From NCBI RefSeq assembly GCF_040448305.1, contig NZ_CP148752.1:1922001-1986000 (forward strand): 64,000 nucleotides of DNA. Direction: 5' to 3'. Position 1 is the first letter of the stretch, and every line of letters starts with the position of its first letter. Made by a program: the position numbers and the translations under genes. This DNA comes from Pseudomonas fluorescens. Its GTDB lineage: Bacteria > Pseudomonadota > Gammaproteobacteria > Pseudomonadales > Pseudomonadaceae. The notes beneath the pieces are model-generated. The model made no database searches. It had not been told where the DNA came from and saw only the letters and a program-made list of their open reading frames with translations. Below are positions 26,028 to 35,513 of this stretch, piece by piece.

Positions 26028-28427
26028 TTAGAGCGAAGCCAACTCGGTCTCGGCTTCGACAGCCTTCGCCGCCTTCAGCTGGCGCATCTGCTCACAGCCC
26101 CACAACACTCGCTCCGGGGTCGCCGGTGCGTCGATTTTCGGCTGATGCTTGTAGTCACCCAGGCTCGCCACGGCGTCCTTGATCGCACACCACGAGGCGA
26201 TGCCGAGCATGAACGGCGGCTCGCCCACGGCCTTGGAATGGAACACCGTGTCTTCCGGGTTCTTGCGGTTTTCCACCAGCTTCACCCGCAGGTCCAGCGG
26301 CATGTCCGCCACGGCCGGGATCTTGTAGCTGGCCGGGCCGTTGGTCATCAGCTTGCCCTTGTTGTTCCACACCAGCTCTTCCATGGTCAGCCAGCCCATG
26401 CCCTGGATGAACCCGCCCTCGACCTGACCGATGTCGATGGCCGGGTTCAGCGAGGCGCCGACGTCGTGGAGGATGTCGGTGCGCAGCATCTTGTATTCGC
26501 CGGTCAGGGTGTCGACCAGCACTTCACAGCACGCCGCGCCAAAGGCGAAGTAGTAGAACGGACGGCCGCGCGCCTGGCTGCGGTCGTAGTAGATTTTCGG
26601 GGTCTTGTAGAAGCCGGTGCTCGACAGCGACACCTGGGCGAAGTACGCCTGCTGGATCAGTGCTTCGAAGGTCAGGATGTGATCGCGGACCCGCACGTGG
26701 CCGTTGTGGAATTCCACGTCTTCTTCGCTGACCTTGTACTGGCGAGCCGCGAATTCCACCAAGCGTTGCTTGATGGTTTCGGCGGCGTTCTGCGCGGCCT
26801 TGCCGTTCAGGTCGGCACCGCTGGAAGCGGCGGTTGGCGAGGTGTTCGGTACTTTGTCGGTGTTGGTCGCGGTGATCTGTACGCGGTCCATTTCCACCTG
26901 GAACACTTCAGCCACGACCTGCGCGACCTTGGTGTTCAGGCCCTGGCCCATTTCGGTGCCGCCGTGGTTGAGGTGGATGCTGCCGTCGGTGTAGACGTGC
27001 ACCAGGGCACCGGCCTGGTTGAGGAAGCTGGCGGTGAAGGAAATGCCGAATTTCACCGGGGTCAGCGCCAGGCCTTTTTTCAGGATCGGGCTGTTGGCGT
27101 TGTAGCGACGGATCGCTTCGCGACGCTCGGCGTACTGGCTGCTTTCTTCAAGTTCCGCGGTCATCTCTTCGAGCATGTTGTGCTCGACGGTCTGGTAGTA
27201 GTGGGTGACGTTGCGCTCGGTCTTGCCGTAGTAGTTGGCCTTGCGCACAGCCAAAGGATCCAGGGCCAGATGGCGAGAGATGGCGTCCATCACTTCTTCG
27301 ATGGCGACCATGCCTTGCGGGCCGCCGAAACCACGGTAGGCGGTGTTCGACGCGGTGTTGGTCTTGCAGCGGTGACCGTTGATGGTCGCATCGCCCAGGT
27401 AGTACGAGTTGTCCGAGTGGAACATCGCGCGGTCGACGATCGACGCCGACAGGTCAGGGGAGCAACCGCAGTTGCCGGCCAGTTCCAGGTTGATGCCGTG
27501 CAGGCGGCCGGTGCTGTCGAAACCGACGTCGTACTCGACATAGAACGGGTGACGCTTGCCGGTCATCAGCATGTCTTCGACCCGCGGCAGGCGCATCTTG
27601 GTCGGCTGGCCGGTGAGGTGGGCGATCACCGCGCACAGGCACGCCGGGCTCGCCGCCTGGGTTTCCTTGCCGCCGAATCCACCGCCCATGCGGCGCATGT
27701 CGACGACGATCTTGTTCATCGACACGTCCAGCACTTCGGCCACCAGTTTCTGCACTTCGGTGGGGTTCTGGGTCGAGCAGTAGACGATCATGCCGCCGTC
27801 TTCAGTCGGCATCACCGAAGAGATCTGGGTTTCCAGGTAGAAGTGTTCCTGGCCGCCGATGTGCAGGGTGCCTTGAATGCGGTGCTCAGCGGTGGCCAGC
27901 GCGGTGGCTGAATCGCCACGTTTGTGGGTGTGGCTGTCGAGTACGAAGTGGCGTTTGCGCAGGGCTTCGACCACGTCCAGCACAGGTTCCAGGTCTTCGT
28001 ATTCGATAATCGCGGCCATCGCCGCCTTGCGCGCGGTTTCCAGGTCTTTCGCCGCCACGGCGATCACCGGTTGACCGACGAATTGCACGGTGTCGATGGC
28101 CAGCAGCGGATCGCCCGGCAGCAACGGACCGATGTCTTTCAGGCCCGGTACGTCTTCGTGGGTGATGGCGATGCGCACGCCTTCAAAGGCGTAGCAGGGC
28201 GAGGTGTCGATGCTGATGATCCGCGCGTGGGCACGGTCCGACATGCGCGCATAAACGTGCAACTGGTTCGGAAACTCCAGGCGGTCGTCGATGTATTGCG
28301 CTTCGCCGGCCACATGCTTGGCGGCGCTGTCGTGCTTGACGCTGCGGCCGACACCGGTGGTCAGGTCCTTGGCGAACAGTTCAGCCAATTCGGCTTGGGT
28401 CTTCTCTACGGCGTGATGATTAGACAT
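26028..28427 (-). CDS. xdhB: Xanthine dehydrogenase, molybdopterin subunit
   Basis: A 799-residue catalytic subunit that oxidises hypoxanthine and xanthine to urate. Family motifs include HVAGEAQYIDD, GGGFGGKETQAA, the substrate-side AYRGFGGPQG and NHGGTEMGQGLNTK, and VGEPPFMLGIA near the C-terminus with the catalytic Glu. The start overlaps xdhA by 8 bases, indicating coupling. It forms the two-subunit bacterial enzyme with XdhA. Confidence 0.95.
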   Translation of the reverse strand: MSNHHAVEKTQAELAELFAKDLTTGVGRSVKHDSAAKHVAGEAQYIDDRLEFPNQLHVYARMSDRAHARIISIDTSPCYAFEGVRIAITHEDVPGLKDIGPLLPGDPLLAIDTVQFVGQPVIAVAAKDLETARKAAMAAIIEYEDLEPVLDVVEALRKRHFVLDSHTHKRGDSATALATAEHRIQGTLHIGGQEHFYLETQISSVMPTEDGGMIVYCSTQNPTEVQKLVAEVLDVSMNKIVVDMRRMGGGFGGKETQAASPACLCAVIAHLTGQPTKMRLPRVEDMLMTGKRHPFYVEYDVGFDSTGRLHGINLELAGNCGCSPDLSASIVDRAMFHSDNSYYLGDATINGHRCKTNTASNTAYRGFGGPQGMVAIEEVMDAISRHLALDPLAVRKANYYGKTERNVTHYYQTVEHNMLEEMTAELEESSQYAERREAIRRYNANSPILKKGLALTPVKFGISFTASFLNQAGALVHVYTDGSIHLNHGGTEMGQGLNTKVAQVVAEVFQVEMDRVQITATNTDKVPNTSPTAASSGADLNGKAAQNAAETIKQRLVEFAARQYKVSEEDVEFHNGHVRVRDHILTFEALIQQAYFAQVSLSSTGFYKTPKIYYDRSQARGRPFYYFAFGAACCEVLVDTLTGEYKMLRTDILHDVGASLNPAIDIGQVEGGFIQGMGWLTMEELVWNNKGKLMTNGPASYKIPAVADMPLDLRVKLVENRKNPEDTVFHSKAVGEPPFMLGIASWCAIKDAVASLGDYKHQPKIDAPATPERVLWGCEQMRQLKAAKAVEAETELASL

Positions 28428-29874
28428 AAGCGGTCACCCGAGTCTCGATGTGCGGTGTTTGCAGTTCGATGAAGTATTTGCGCAGCAGGTTCTGCGCGCT
28501 GAGCAGGCGATATTCCTTGCTGGCGCGGAAGTCCGAGAGCGGCGTGAAGTCTTCGGCCAGGGCAGCGCAGGCGCGTTCGACAGTGGCGTTGTTGAACGGC
28601 GAACCGAGCAAGGCGGCCTCGCACGCAGCGGCGCGTTTCGGGATGGCCGCCATGCCGCCGAAGGCCACGCGGGCTTCAGCCACTACGCCGTTTTCCAGGC
28701 GAATGTTGAAGGCGGCGCAGACTGCCGAGATGTCGTCGTCCAGGCGCTTGGAAACCTTGTAGGCGCGGAACAGTTTTTCGACGCTGGCGCGGGGCACGAT
28801 GATCCTCTCGATGAACTCGCTTTCCTGGCGCGCAGTGACGCGGTAATCGATGAAGTAGTCTTCCAGCGCCAGGGTGCGGCGGGTTTCGCCTTTGCACAGC
28901 ACGATTTGCGCGCCGAGGGCGATCAGCAGGGGCGGCGAGTCACCAATCGGCGAGGCGTTACCGATGTTGCCGCCCAGGGTGCCCTGGTTGCGGATCTGCA
29001 AGGACGCGAAGCGGTGCAGCAATTCACCGAAATCCGGGTACTCGGCGTTCAAGGCCTCGTAGCAATCGGACAGGGACGTGGCGGCGCCGATTTCCAGGCG
29101 ATCGTCAAAACGCTCGATGCGTTTCATCTCGGCGACGTTGCCGACGTAGATCATCACCGGCAGGGTGCGGTGGAACTGCGTGACTTCCAGCGCCAGGTCA
29201 GTACCGCCAGCCAGCAGGCGGGCCTGTGGATAAGCGTCGTAGAGGTCGGCCAGGTCGGCCACGGTCAGCGGCACCAGACAGCGTTTGTCGCCGCTGTTGA
29301 GTTCGCCGATATCGGTCGGGGCAATGGCTTTCAGGCGCGCGATGGTGTCGCTCTCGCGGGCGTCGAACTGGTCCGGTTGCTTGGCGCAGCAGGACTGCTC
29401 GGCGGCTTCCAGGATCGGCCGGTAGCCGGTGCAACGGCAGAGATTGCCGGCCAGTGCTTCGTGGGCCTTGGCATGATCCGGTGCATCGCTGTTCTTTTGC
29501 AGGGCAAACAGCGACATCACGAAACCAGGGGTACAGAAGCCGCATTGCGAGCCGTGGCACTCGACCATGGCTTTCTGCACGCTGTGCAGTTCACCCTTGT
29601 GCTTGAGGTCTTCGACGCTGATCAGTTGTTTGCCGTGCAGGGACGACACGAAGGTCAGGCACGAGTTGAGGCTGCGATAGCGAATGTGTTCGCGGCCGTC
29701 ATCCTCGGTCTGCAATTCGCCGACCACCACGGTGCAGGCGCCGCAGTCACCGCTGGCGCAGCCTTCTTTGGTGCCGGGTTTGCCCACATGGTCGCGCAGA
29801 TAATTGAGCACGGTCAGGTTCGGGTCCAGGGCGTGCTCGCTACGGAGTTCCTGGTTTAGTAAAAACTGGATCAC
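28420..29874 (-). CDS. xdhA: Xanthine dehydrogenase, FeS/FAD subunit
   Basis: A 484-residue electron-transfer subunit. Residues 1-165 hold two [2Fe-2S] sites: EGCASGDCGACTVVVG and, later, CGFCTPGFVM with CRCTGYRPI. The rest is the FAD domain (LLAGGTDLALE; LGGNIGNASPIGDSPP). Translation seems to start at GTG 29874 (GTGATCCAG), with GAGG before it and no nearby ATG that keeps the first strand. It is the first gene of xdhABC-guaD. Confidence 0.94.
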   Translation of the reverse strand: MIQFLLNQELRSEHALDPNLTVLNYLRDHVGKPGTKEGCASGDCGACTVVVGELQTEDDGREHIRYRSLNSCLTFVSSLHGKQLISVEDLKHKGELHSVQKAMVECHGSQCGFCTPGFVMSLFALQKNSDAPDHAKAHEALAGNLCRCTGYRPILEAAEQSCCAKQPDQFDARESDTIARLKAIAPTDIGELNSGDKRCLVPLTVADLADLYDAYPQARLLAGGTDLALEVTQFHRTLPVMIYVGNVAEMKRIERFDDRLEIGAATSLSDCYEALNAEYPDFGELLHRFASLQIRNQGTLGGNIGNASPIGDSPPLLIALGAQIVLCKGETRRTLALEDYFIDYRVTARQESEFIERIIVPRASVEKLFRAYKVSKRLDDDISAVCAAFNIRLENGVVAEARVAFGGMAAIPKRAAACEAALLGSPFNNATVERACAALAEDFTPLSDFRASKEYRLLSAQNLLRKYFIELQTPHIETRVTAYV

Positions 29875-29931
29875 GGAAGGCCTCGCAGACTCATTATTGT
29901 TGTTAACCGATAGGAACTGAATTTAGCAGGT

Positions 29932-29970
29932 CTGACTTTTCGGTCAATGATTTTCTGACCTAAAGGTCAG
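29932..29970. promoter_or_regulatory. Two tandem palindromes upstream of xdhA
   Basis: CTGACT-TTTC-GGTCAA (29932-29947) and CTGACC-TAAA-GGTCAG (29955-29970), with 23 bases centre to centre, or about two helical turns. They lie 58-96 bases before xdhA and 183-221 before the GntR gene. They look like two bound copies of one regulator; which regulator is unknown. Confidence 0.55.
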
Positions 29971-30152
29971 GAAATTGCAATTTGTCGATTAACCACCTGT
30001 TCCTTAATTATTGTCGTTGGTTCGATAGCCTGCCTTTTTGCTTGAATTTGCTTGAATCGTGCCAAAAAACCTCCGGGCGGGCACTCCGCCCTGACGCAGC
30101 AATTGCGCTACACTGCGCCGCTTGTACAGATCAAAGAGTTTGAAGGACAACC

Positions 30153-30812
30153 ATGACGTTCAAGGCGCCGGACAGCCTCGCCGAGCAAATCGCTCACCAC
30201 CTCGCCGAACGCATCATTCGCGGCGAAATGAAGCCCGGGGAGCGCATCCAGGAACAGAAGGTCACGCTGGCCCTCAACGTCAGCCGTGGTTCGGTCCGCG
30301 AGGCCTTGCTGATCCTCGAGCGTCGGCACCTGATCGCGATCCTGCCGCGACGTGGTGCACACGTCACCGAACTCACGCCGCACAAGGTGCAGAGCCTGTG
30401 CACGCTGATGAGCGAGCTCTATATCCTGCTCGGTAACTCGGTGGCCAGCGGCTGGAAAACCCAGGCCGACATGGCGCCGTTCGTGCAGATCCAGCAACGC
30501 CTGACTGCCAGCTACGAGCGTCAGGACATCCGTACTTTCGTCGACGACAGCTTCAATGTGATGCGCGCCGCGTACCCGTTCGCCAACAACCCGTACTTGC
30601 AGGAAACCGTCGAGAATCTGCAGCCGGCCATGAGCCGTGCGTATTTCCTCGCGCTGGACCTGCGCAAAGCGTCGATGAGCGAATTCCTCGAACTGTTCGA
30701 ACGCTTGCTCGCTGCCGTGCTGGCCCGTGATTTTGCACAGATTCGCGTGGTGCTGACGGCTTATGCCCAGCGCAGTTGCGATCTGGTGATCTCCGCCCTG
30801 ACGGACGCCTGA
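30153..30812 (+). CDS. GntR-family transcription regulator
   Basis: A 219-residue regulator with an N-terminal winged helix (LAEQIAHHLAERIIRGEMKPGERI; VSRGSVREALLILERRHL) and an all-helical FCD-like C-terminus (RQDIRTFVDDSFNVMRAAYPFANN). The ATG is preceded by GAAGGACA. The stop is two bases before the smc start, so it is likely co-transcribed with smc. The same pairing is found in P. aeruginosa. Its target may be xdhA, divergent from it, but no direct evidence is visible. Confidence 0.88.
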   Translation: MTFKAPDSLAEQIAHHLAERIIRGEMKPGERIQEQKVTLALNVSRGSVREALLILERRHLIAILPRRGAHVTELTPHKVQSLCTLMSELYILLGNSVASGWKTQADMAPFVQIQQRLTASYERQDIRTFVDDSFNVMRAAYPFANNPYLQETVENLQPAMSRAYFLALDLRKASMSEFLELFERLLAAVLARDFAQIRVVLTAYAQRSCDLVISALTDA

Positions 30813-30814
30813 TC

Positions 30815-33800
30815 TTGCGGCTCAAGTGCATCAAGCTGGCGGGGTTCAAGTCCTTCGTCGACCCGACCACGGTGAACTTCCCCAGTAACATGGCGGCGGT
30901 GGTCGGGCCCAATGGTTGCGGCAAGTCGAACATCATCGACGCCGTACGCTGGGTGATGGGCGAGAGTTCGGCGAAGAACCTGCGCGGCGAGTCGATGACC
31001 GACGTCATCTTCAACGGCTCCACCAGCCGCAAGCCGGTAAGCCAGGCGAGCATTGAACTGGTGTTCGATAACTCCGATGGCACCTTGCTCGGCGAGTACG
31101 CCGCCTACGCGGAAATTTCCATCCGCCGCAAAGTGACCCGCGACAGCCAGACCACCTACTACCTCAACGGCACCAAATGCCGGCGTCGCGACATCACCGA
31201 TATCTTCCTCGGCACCGGCCTTGGCCCGCGCAGCTACTCGATCATCGAGCAGGGGATGATCTCCAAGCTGATCGAGTCCAAGCCCGAAGACCTGCGCAAC
31301 TTCATCGAAGAAGCCGCAGGCATCTCCAAGTACAAGGAGCGCCGGCGCGAGACGGAAAACCGCATCCGCCGCACCCACGAAAACCTTGAGCGCCTGACCG
31401 ACCTGCGCGAAGAGCTCGAGCGTCAGCTCGAACGCTTGCACCGCCAGGCCGAGGCCGCCAAGAAGTATCAGGAATTCAAGGGCGAGGAGCGTCAGCTCAA
31501 GGCCCAGCTGTCAGCCCTGCGCTGGCAGGCGCTGAACGATCAGGTCGGCCAGCGTGAAGCGATCATCGGCAACCAGGAAGTTTCTTTCGAAGCCCTGGTG
31601 GCCGAACAGCGCAATGCCGACGCAAGCATCGAACGCCTGCGTGACGGACACCACGACCTCTCGGAACGCTTCAACCTGGTGCAGGGGCGTTTCTACTCGG
31701 TTGGCGGCGACATTGCCCGGGTCGAGCAGAGCATCCAGCACGGTCAGCAGCGTTTGCGCCAATTGCAGGATGACCTGAAAGAGGCCGAGCGCGCACGCCT
31801 GGAAACCGAATCGCACCTGGGCCACGACCGCACGCTGCTGCTGACCCTCGGCGAAGAGCTGGACATGCTCACCCCGGAGCAGGAAGTCACCAGCGCCGCC
31901 GCCGAAGAGGCCGCTGCCGCGCTGGAAGAATCCGAAACCACCATGCACGGCTGGCAAGAGCAGTGGGATACGTTCAACCTCACCGCCGCCGAGCCGCGCC
32001 GTCAGGCCGAAGTGCAGCAATCGCGGATCCAGCAGCTGGAAACCAGCCTCGAGCGCCTGGCCGATCGCCAGAAGCGTCTTGGCGAAGAACGCGCCTTGCT
32101 CTCGGCGGACCCGGAAGATGCGGCGATCATGGAGCTCAGCGAGCAGCTCGCCGAATCCGAAGCGACCCTTGAGGATTTGCAGACCAGCGAAGAAGCTCAG
32201 GTCGAAAAGCTCGAGCAGTTGCGTCAGGAACTGCAGCAAGCGCTGACCGCGCAGCAGCACGCCCAGGGCGATTTGCAGCGCCTCAACGGTCGGCTGGCTT
32301 CGCTCGAAGCCTTGCAGCAAGCGGCGCTCGATCCGGGTACCGGCACCGCCGAATGGCTACGCGAACAGAATCTTGCGAATCGCCCGCGCCTGGCCGAAGG
32401 CCTGAAGGTTGAGGCCGGTTGGGAGCTGGCCGTGGAAACCGTGCTCGGCGCCGACCTGCAAGCGGTGCTGGTGGATGACTTCAACGACTTCGATCTGTCG
32501 GGCTTTGCCCAGGGCGACTTGCGTTTGCTCAGCCCGTCCAGCGATGGTGTACGGGTGCCGGGCAGCCTGCTGGACAAGGTCGAGGCGCAGATCGATCTGT
32601 CGCCGTGGCTGGGGCAGGTCAAGCCGGTGGACAGTCTCGAACAGGCCTTGGCCCTGCGGGCTCAATTGGCTGCCGGGCAGAGCCTGATCAGCCGTGACGG
32701 TTATTGGGTCGGTCGGCATTTTCTGCGTGTGCGTCGGGCCAGTGAAGCGGAAAGCGGCGTGCTCGCCCGCGGTCAGGAAATCCAGCAACTGGGCCTTGAG
32801 CGCGAAGAGCGTGAAACCGCTGTCGAAACCCTGGAAACCCGACTGCAAAATCTCAGGGCGCAGCAGCGTCAGCAGGAAAACGGTCGCGAACATTTGCGCC
32901 GTTTGCTGCAGGACGAAGCGCGTCAGCAAGGTGAATTGAAGGCTCAACTTTCCGCCGGAAAGGCCAAGGCCGAACAATTGACCCTGCGCCGTACCCGTCT
33001 CGACGAAGAGCTTATCGAACTCGACGAGCAGCGAGCGCTGGAACACGAAAACATCGGTGAAGCGCGCCTGCAATTGCAAGAAGCCCTCGACAGCATGGCG
33101 CTGGACACCGAGCAGCGTGAGTTACTGCTGGCCCAGCGCGACAGCCTGCGTGAGCGTCTGGACCGGGTGCGCCAGGAAGCGCGGCAGCACAAGGATCACG
33201 CCCACCAGTTGGCGGTGCGTCTGGGCTCGCTCAAGGCGCAGCATGATTCGACGCGCCAGGCGCTGGAGCGTCTGGAGATGCAGTCCGAACGCCTGACCGA
33301 AAAGCGCGAGCAACTGAGCCTCAATCTGGAGGAGGGCGAAGCACCGCTGGAAGAGCTGCGTTTGAAGCTCGAGGAGTTGCTCGACAAGCGCATGACCGTC
33401 GACGAAGAACTCAAGACCGCGCAGATCGCCCTCGAAGACGCCGACCGCGAACTGCGCGACGCCGAGAAGCGCCGCAGCCAGGCCGAACAACAATCCCAGT
33501 TGATTCGCAGTCAGCTCGAAACCCAGCGCATGGAATGGCAAGCCCTGACCGTGCGCCGCAAGACCTTGCAGGACCAATTGCTGGAAGACGGCTACGATCT
33601 CCACGGCGTACTCGCAACATTGACTGCCGAGGCCAGCGAGAAGGATGCCGAGGAAGAACTCGAGCGCATCGCCGCGAGGATCCAGCGTCTGGGCGCGATC
33701 AACCTGGCGGCCATCGATGAGTACCAGCAACAATCGGAACGTAAACGTTATCTGGATGCGCAGAACGACGATCTGGTGGAAGCGCTCGATACCCTTGAGA

Positions 33801-34303
33801 ACGTGATTCGCAAGATCGACAAGGAAACCCGCAACCGTTTCAAAGATACCTTTGATCAGATCAATGGCGGTTTACAGGCGCTTTTCCCAAAAGTTTTCGG
33901 TGGAGGCCGCGCGTATTTGGAACTGACGGGCGAAGATCTACTCGATACAGGGGTAACAATCATGGCGCAGCCGCCAGGAAAGAAGAACAGCACCATCCAT
34001 TTGCTCTCCGGCGGCGAAAAAGCCCTGACCGCATTGGCCCTGGTTTTTGCGATCTTCAAATTGAACCCGGCGCCGTTCTGCATGCTCGATGAGGTTGACG
34101 CGCCACTGGATGACGCTAACGTTGGACGCTACGCGCGATTGGTAAAAGAGATGTCACAGACAGTGCAGTTCATCTATATCACCCACAACAAGATCGCCAT
34201 GGAAATGGCTGAACAACTGATGGGTGTGACGATGCATGAACCCGGTTGTTCACGTCTGGTGGCCGTGGATGTCGAGGAGGCGATGGCGATGGTGGATGCC
34301 TGA
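30815..34303 (+). CDS. smc: Chromosome segregation protein SMC
   Basis: A 1162-residue ATPase that organises the chromosome. Walker A is GPNGCGKSN near residue 30; long coiled-coil arms rich in Glu, Gln and Arg flank a hinge at about 500-640 (ETVLGADLQAVLVDDFN); the C-terminal head has the signature LLSGGEKALTALALVFAIF and Walker B FCMLDEVDAPLDDANV. The start is assigned to TTG 30815, two bases after the GntR stop, because the conserved family start RLKCIKLAGFKSFVD begins right after it; no ATG fits. Confidence 0.95.
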   Translation: MRLKCIKLAGFKSFVDPTTVNFPSNMAAVVGPNGCGKSNIIDAVRWVMGESSAKNLRGESMTDVIFNGSTSRKPVSQASIELVFDNSDGTLLGEYAAYAEISIRRKVTRDSQTTYYLNGTKCRRRDITDIFLGTGLGPRSYSIIEQGMISKLIESKPEDLRNFIEEAAGISKYKERRRETENRIRRTHENLERLTDLREELERQLERLHRQAEAAKKYQEFKGEERQLKAQLSALRWQALNDQVGQREAIIGNQEVSFEALVAEQRNADASIERLRDGHHDLSERFNLVQGRFYSVGGDIARVEQSIQHGQQRLRQLQDDLKEAERARLETESHLGHDRTLLLTLGEELDMLTPEQEVTSAAAEEAAAALEESETTMHGWQEQWDTFNLTAAEPRRQAEVQQSRIQQLETSLERLADRQKRLGEERALLSADPEDAAIMELSEQLAESEATLEDLQTSEEAQVEKLEQLRQELQQALTAQQHAQGDLQRLNGRLASLEALQQAALDPGTGTAEWLREQNLANRPRLAEGLKVEAGWELAVETVLGADLQAVLVDDFNDFDLSGFAQGDLRLLSPSSDGVRVPGSLLDKVEAQIDLSPWLGQVKPVDSLEQALALRAQLAAGQSLISRDGYWVGRHFLRVRRASEAESGVLARGQEIQQLGLEREERETAVETLETRLQNLRAQQRQQENGREHLRRLLQDEARQQGELKAQLSAGKAKAEQLTLRRTRLDEELIELDEQRALEHENIGEARLQLQEALDSMALDTEQRELLLAQRDSLRERLDRVRQEARQHKDHAHQLAVRLGSLKAQHDSTRQALERLEMQSERLTEKREQLSLNLEEGEAPLEELRLKLEELLDKRMTVDEELKTAQIALEDADRELRDAEKRRSQAEQQSQLIRSQLETQRMEWQALTVRRKTLQDQLLEDGYDLHGVLATLTAEASEKDAEEELERIAARIQRLGAINLAAIDEYQQQSERKRYLDAQNDDLVEALDTLENVIRKIDKETRNRFKDTFDQINGGLQALFPKVFGGGRAYLELTGEDLLDTGVTIMAQPPGKKNSTIHLLSGGEKALTALALVFAIFKLNPAPFCMLDEVDAPLDDANVGRYARLVKEMSQTVQFIYITHNKIAMEMAEQLMGVTMHEPGCSRLVAVDVEEAMAMVDA

Positions 34304-34561
34304 GTCGTGGTTGCAGGAAAGGGTGTTTACGGTATGTAGGACTCTTTTCCTTGCTTCGACTTGCTGGCCAATCGACATATTCGCGCTAGCCAAGGTGGTA
34401 GACGGTGTAAAGTTGCCTTTGGTCGTGCTAGTTTAATGTCAATTTTTCGTATACGTGGGCAAAACGCCTGTCAGAACATAGAGTTGGCGCCACGTTTTAA
34501 AGCGGTTTGCAGGTTGTAAACCCCTTATTTTTCAGCATTTTTTATAGAGGCACGGGATTAC

Positions 34562-35422
34562 ATGGAAATCGGTCTGCGCGAGTGGCTGATCGTCATCGGC
34601 ATTATTGTCATTGCCGGTATTCTTTTCGATGGCTGGCGCCGTATGCGCGGCGGCAAGGGAAAACTGAAGTTCCGTCTTGATCGAAGTCTGTCCAATCTGC
34701 CGGACGAGGACAGCAGCGCCAGCGCCGAGCTGTTGGGCCCGCCGCGCGTGCTGGACACGCATAGAGAGCCGCAACTGGACGAGCACGATCTGCCGTCGGT
34801 GAGCATGCCGGCCCGCGAGCCTCGCGAGTCGGGCTCCAAGCGCGGCAAGCGTGGCCACAGCGAGCCTTCCCAGGGTGACATGAACCTCAGCCTGGATCTG
34901 GACGGCGGCCCGAGCTTCAGCAGTCGTGACGACGACTTCCCGGATGACACCAAGACTTCGCCAGCGGTCAACGACAAAGAACAACCGCAAGCTGAAGAAG
35001 TGCTGGTGATCAGCGTGATCTGCCGCGACGCTGCCGGCTTCAAGGGCCCGGCGCTGTTGCAGAACATTCTGGAGAGCGGTTTGCGTTTCGGCGAAATGGA
35101 TATTTTCCACCGTCACGAAAGCATGGCCGGCAACGGTGAAGTGCTGTTCTCCATGGCCAACGCCGTCAAGCCTGGCGTATTCGACCTGGACGACATCGAC
35201 CACTTCAGCACCCCGGCGGTGAGCTTCTTCCTGGGTCTGCCAGGCCCTCGCCATCCGAAACAGGCTTTCGACGTCATGGTGGCAGCGGCGCGTAAATTGT
35301 CCCAGGAGCTGAACGGCGAATTGAAAGACGACCAGCGCAGCGTGCTGACCGCCCAGACGATCGAGCACTACCGTCAGCGCATCGTGGAATTCGAACGCCG
35401 CGCCCTGACCCAGAAGCGTTGA
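34562..35422 (+). CDS. zipA: Cell division protein ZipA
   Basis: A 286-residue inner-membrane protein anchoring FtsZ at the division site. It has an N-terminal membrane helix (LREWLIVIGIIVIAGILFDGW), a basic then Pro/Ser/Asp-rich unstructured linker (about residues 30-145), and a C-terminal FtsZ-binding domain (LVISVICRDAAGFKGPALLQ ... HFSTPAVSFFLGLPGPRHPKQ). The smc-zipA-ligA order is conserved. A 258-base gap precedes it and probably holds its promoter. Confidence 0.95.
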   Translation: MEIGLREWLIVIGIIVIAGILFDGWRRMRGGKGKLKFRLDRSLSNLPDEDSSASAELLGPPRVLDTHREPQLDEHDLPSVSMPAREPRESGSKRGKRGHSEPSQGDMNLSLDLDGGPSFSSRDDDFPDDTKTSPAVNDKEQPQAEEVLVISVICRDAAGFKGPALLQNILESGLRFGEMDIFHRHESMAGNGEVLFSMANAVKPGVFDLDDIDHFSTPAVSFFLGLPGPRHPKQAFDVMVAAARKLSQELNGELKDDQRSVLTAQTIEHYRQRIVEFERRALTQKR

Positions 35423-35429
35423 TTGAAAT

Positions 35430-35494
35430 GGTTATTCCCGCGCGGTGCGCGGGATAATCGGCAAAACAGATTGAGCAGCCTCGGCTGCTCTTTT
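35430..35494 (+). terminator. Two hairpins between zipA and ligA
   Basis: TTATTCCCGCGC-GGT-GCGCGGGATAA (about 35430-35457), then GAGCAGCC-TC-GGCTGCTCTTTT (35473-35494). The second has a T-run and could terminate zipA transcripts in part before ligA. Confidence 0.65.
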
Positions 35495-35513
35495 GCTTTA
35501 TGAGAGAACACCC

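Noticed and set aside
25665..27911. 748-codon plus-strand open frame opposite xdhC and xdhB
   Set aside because: It crosses a REP pair and two genes on the other strand; no domain is visible.
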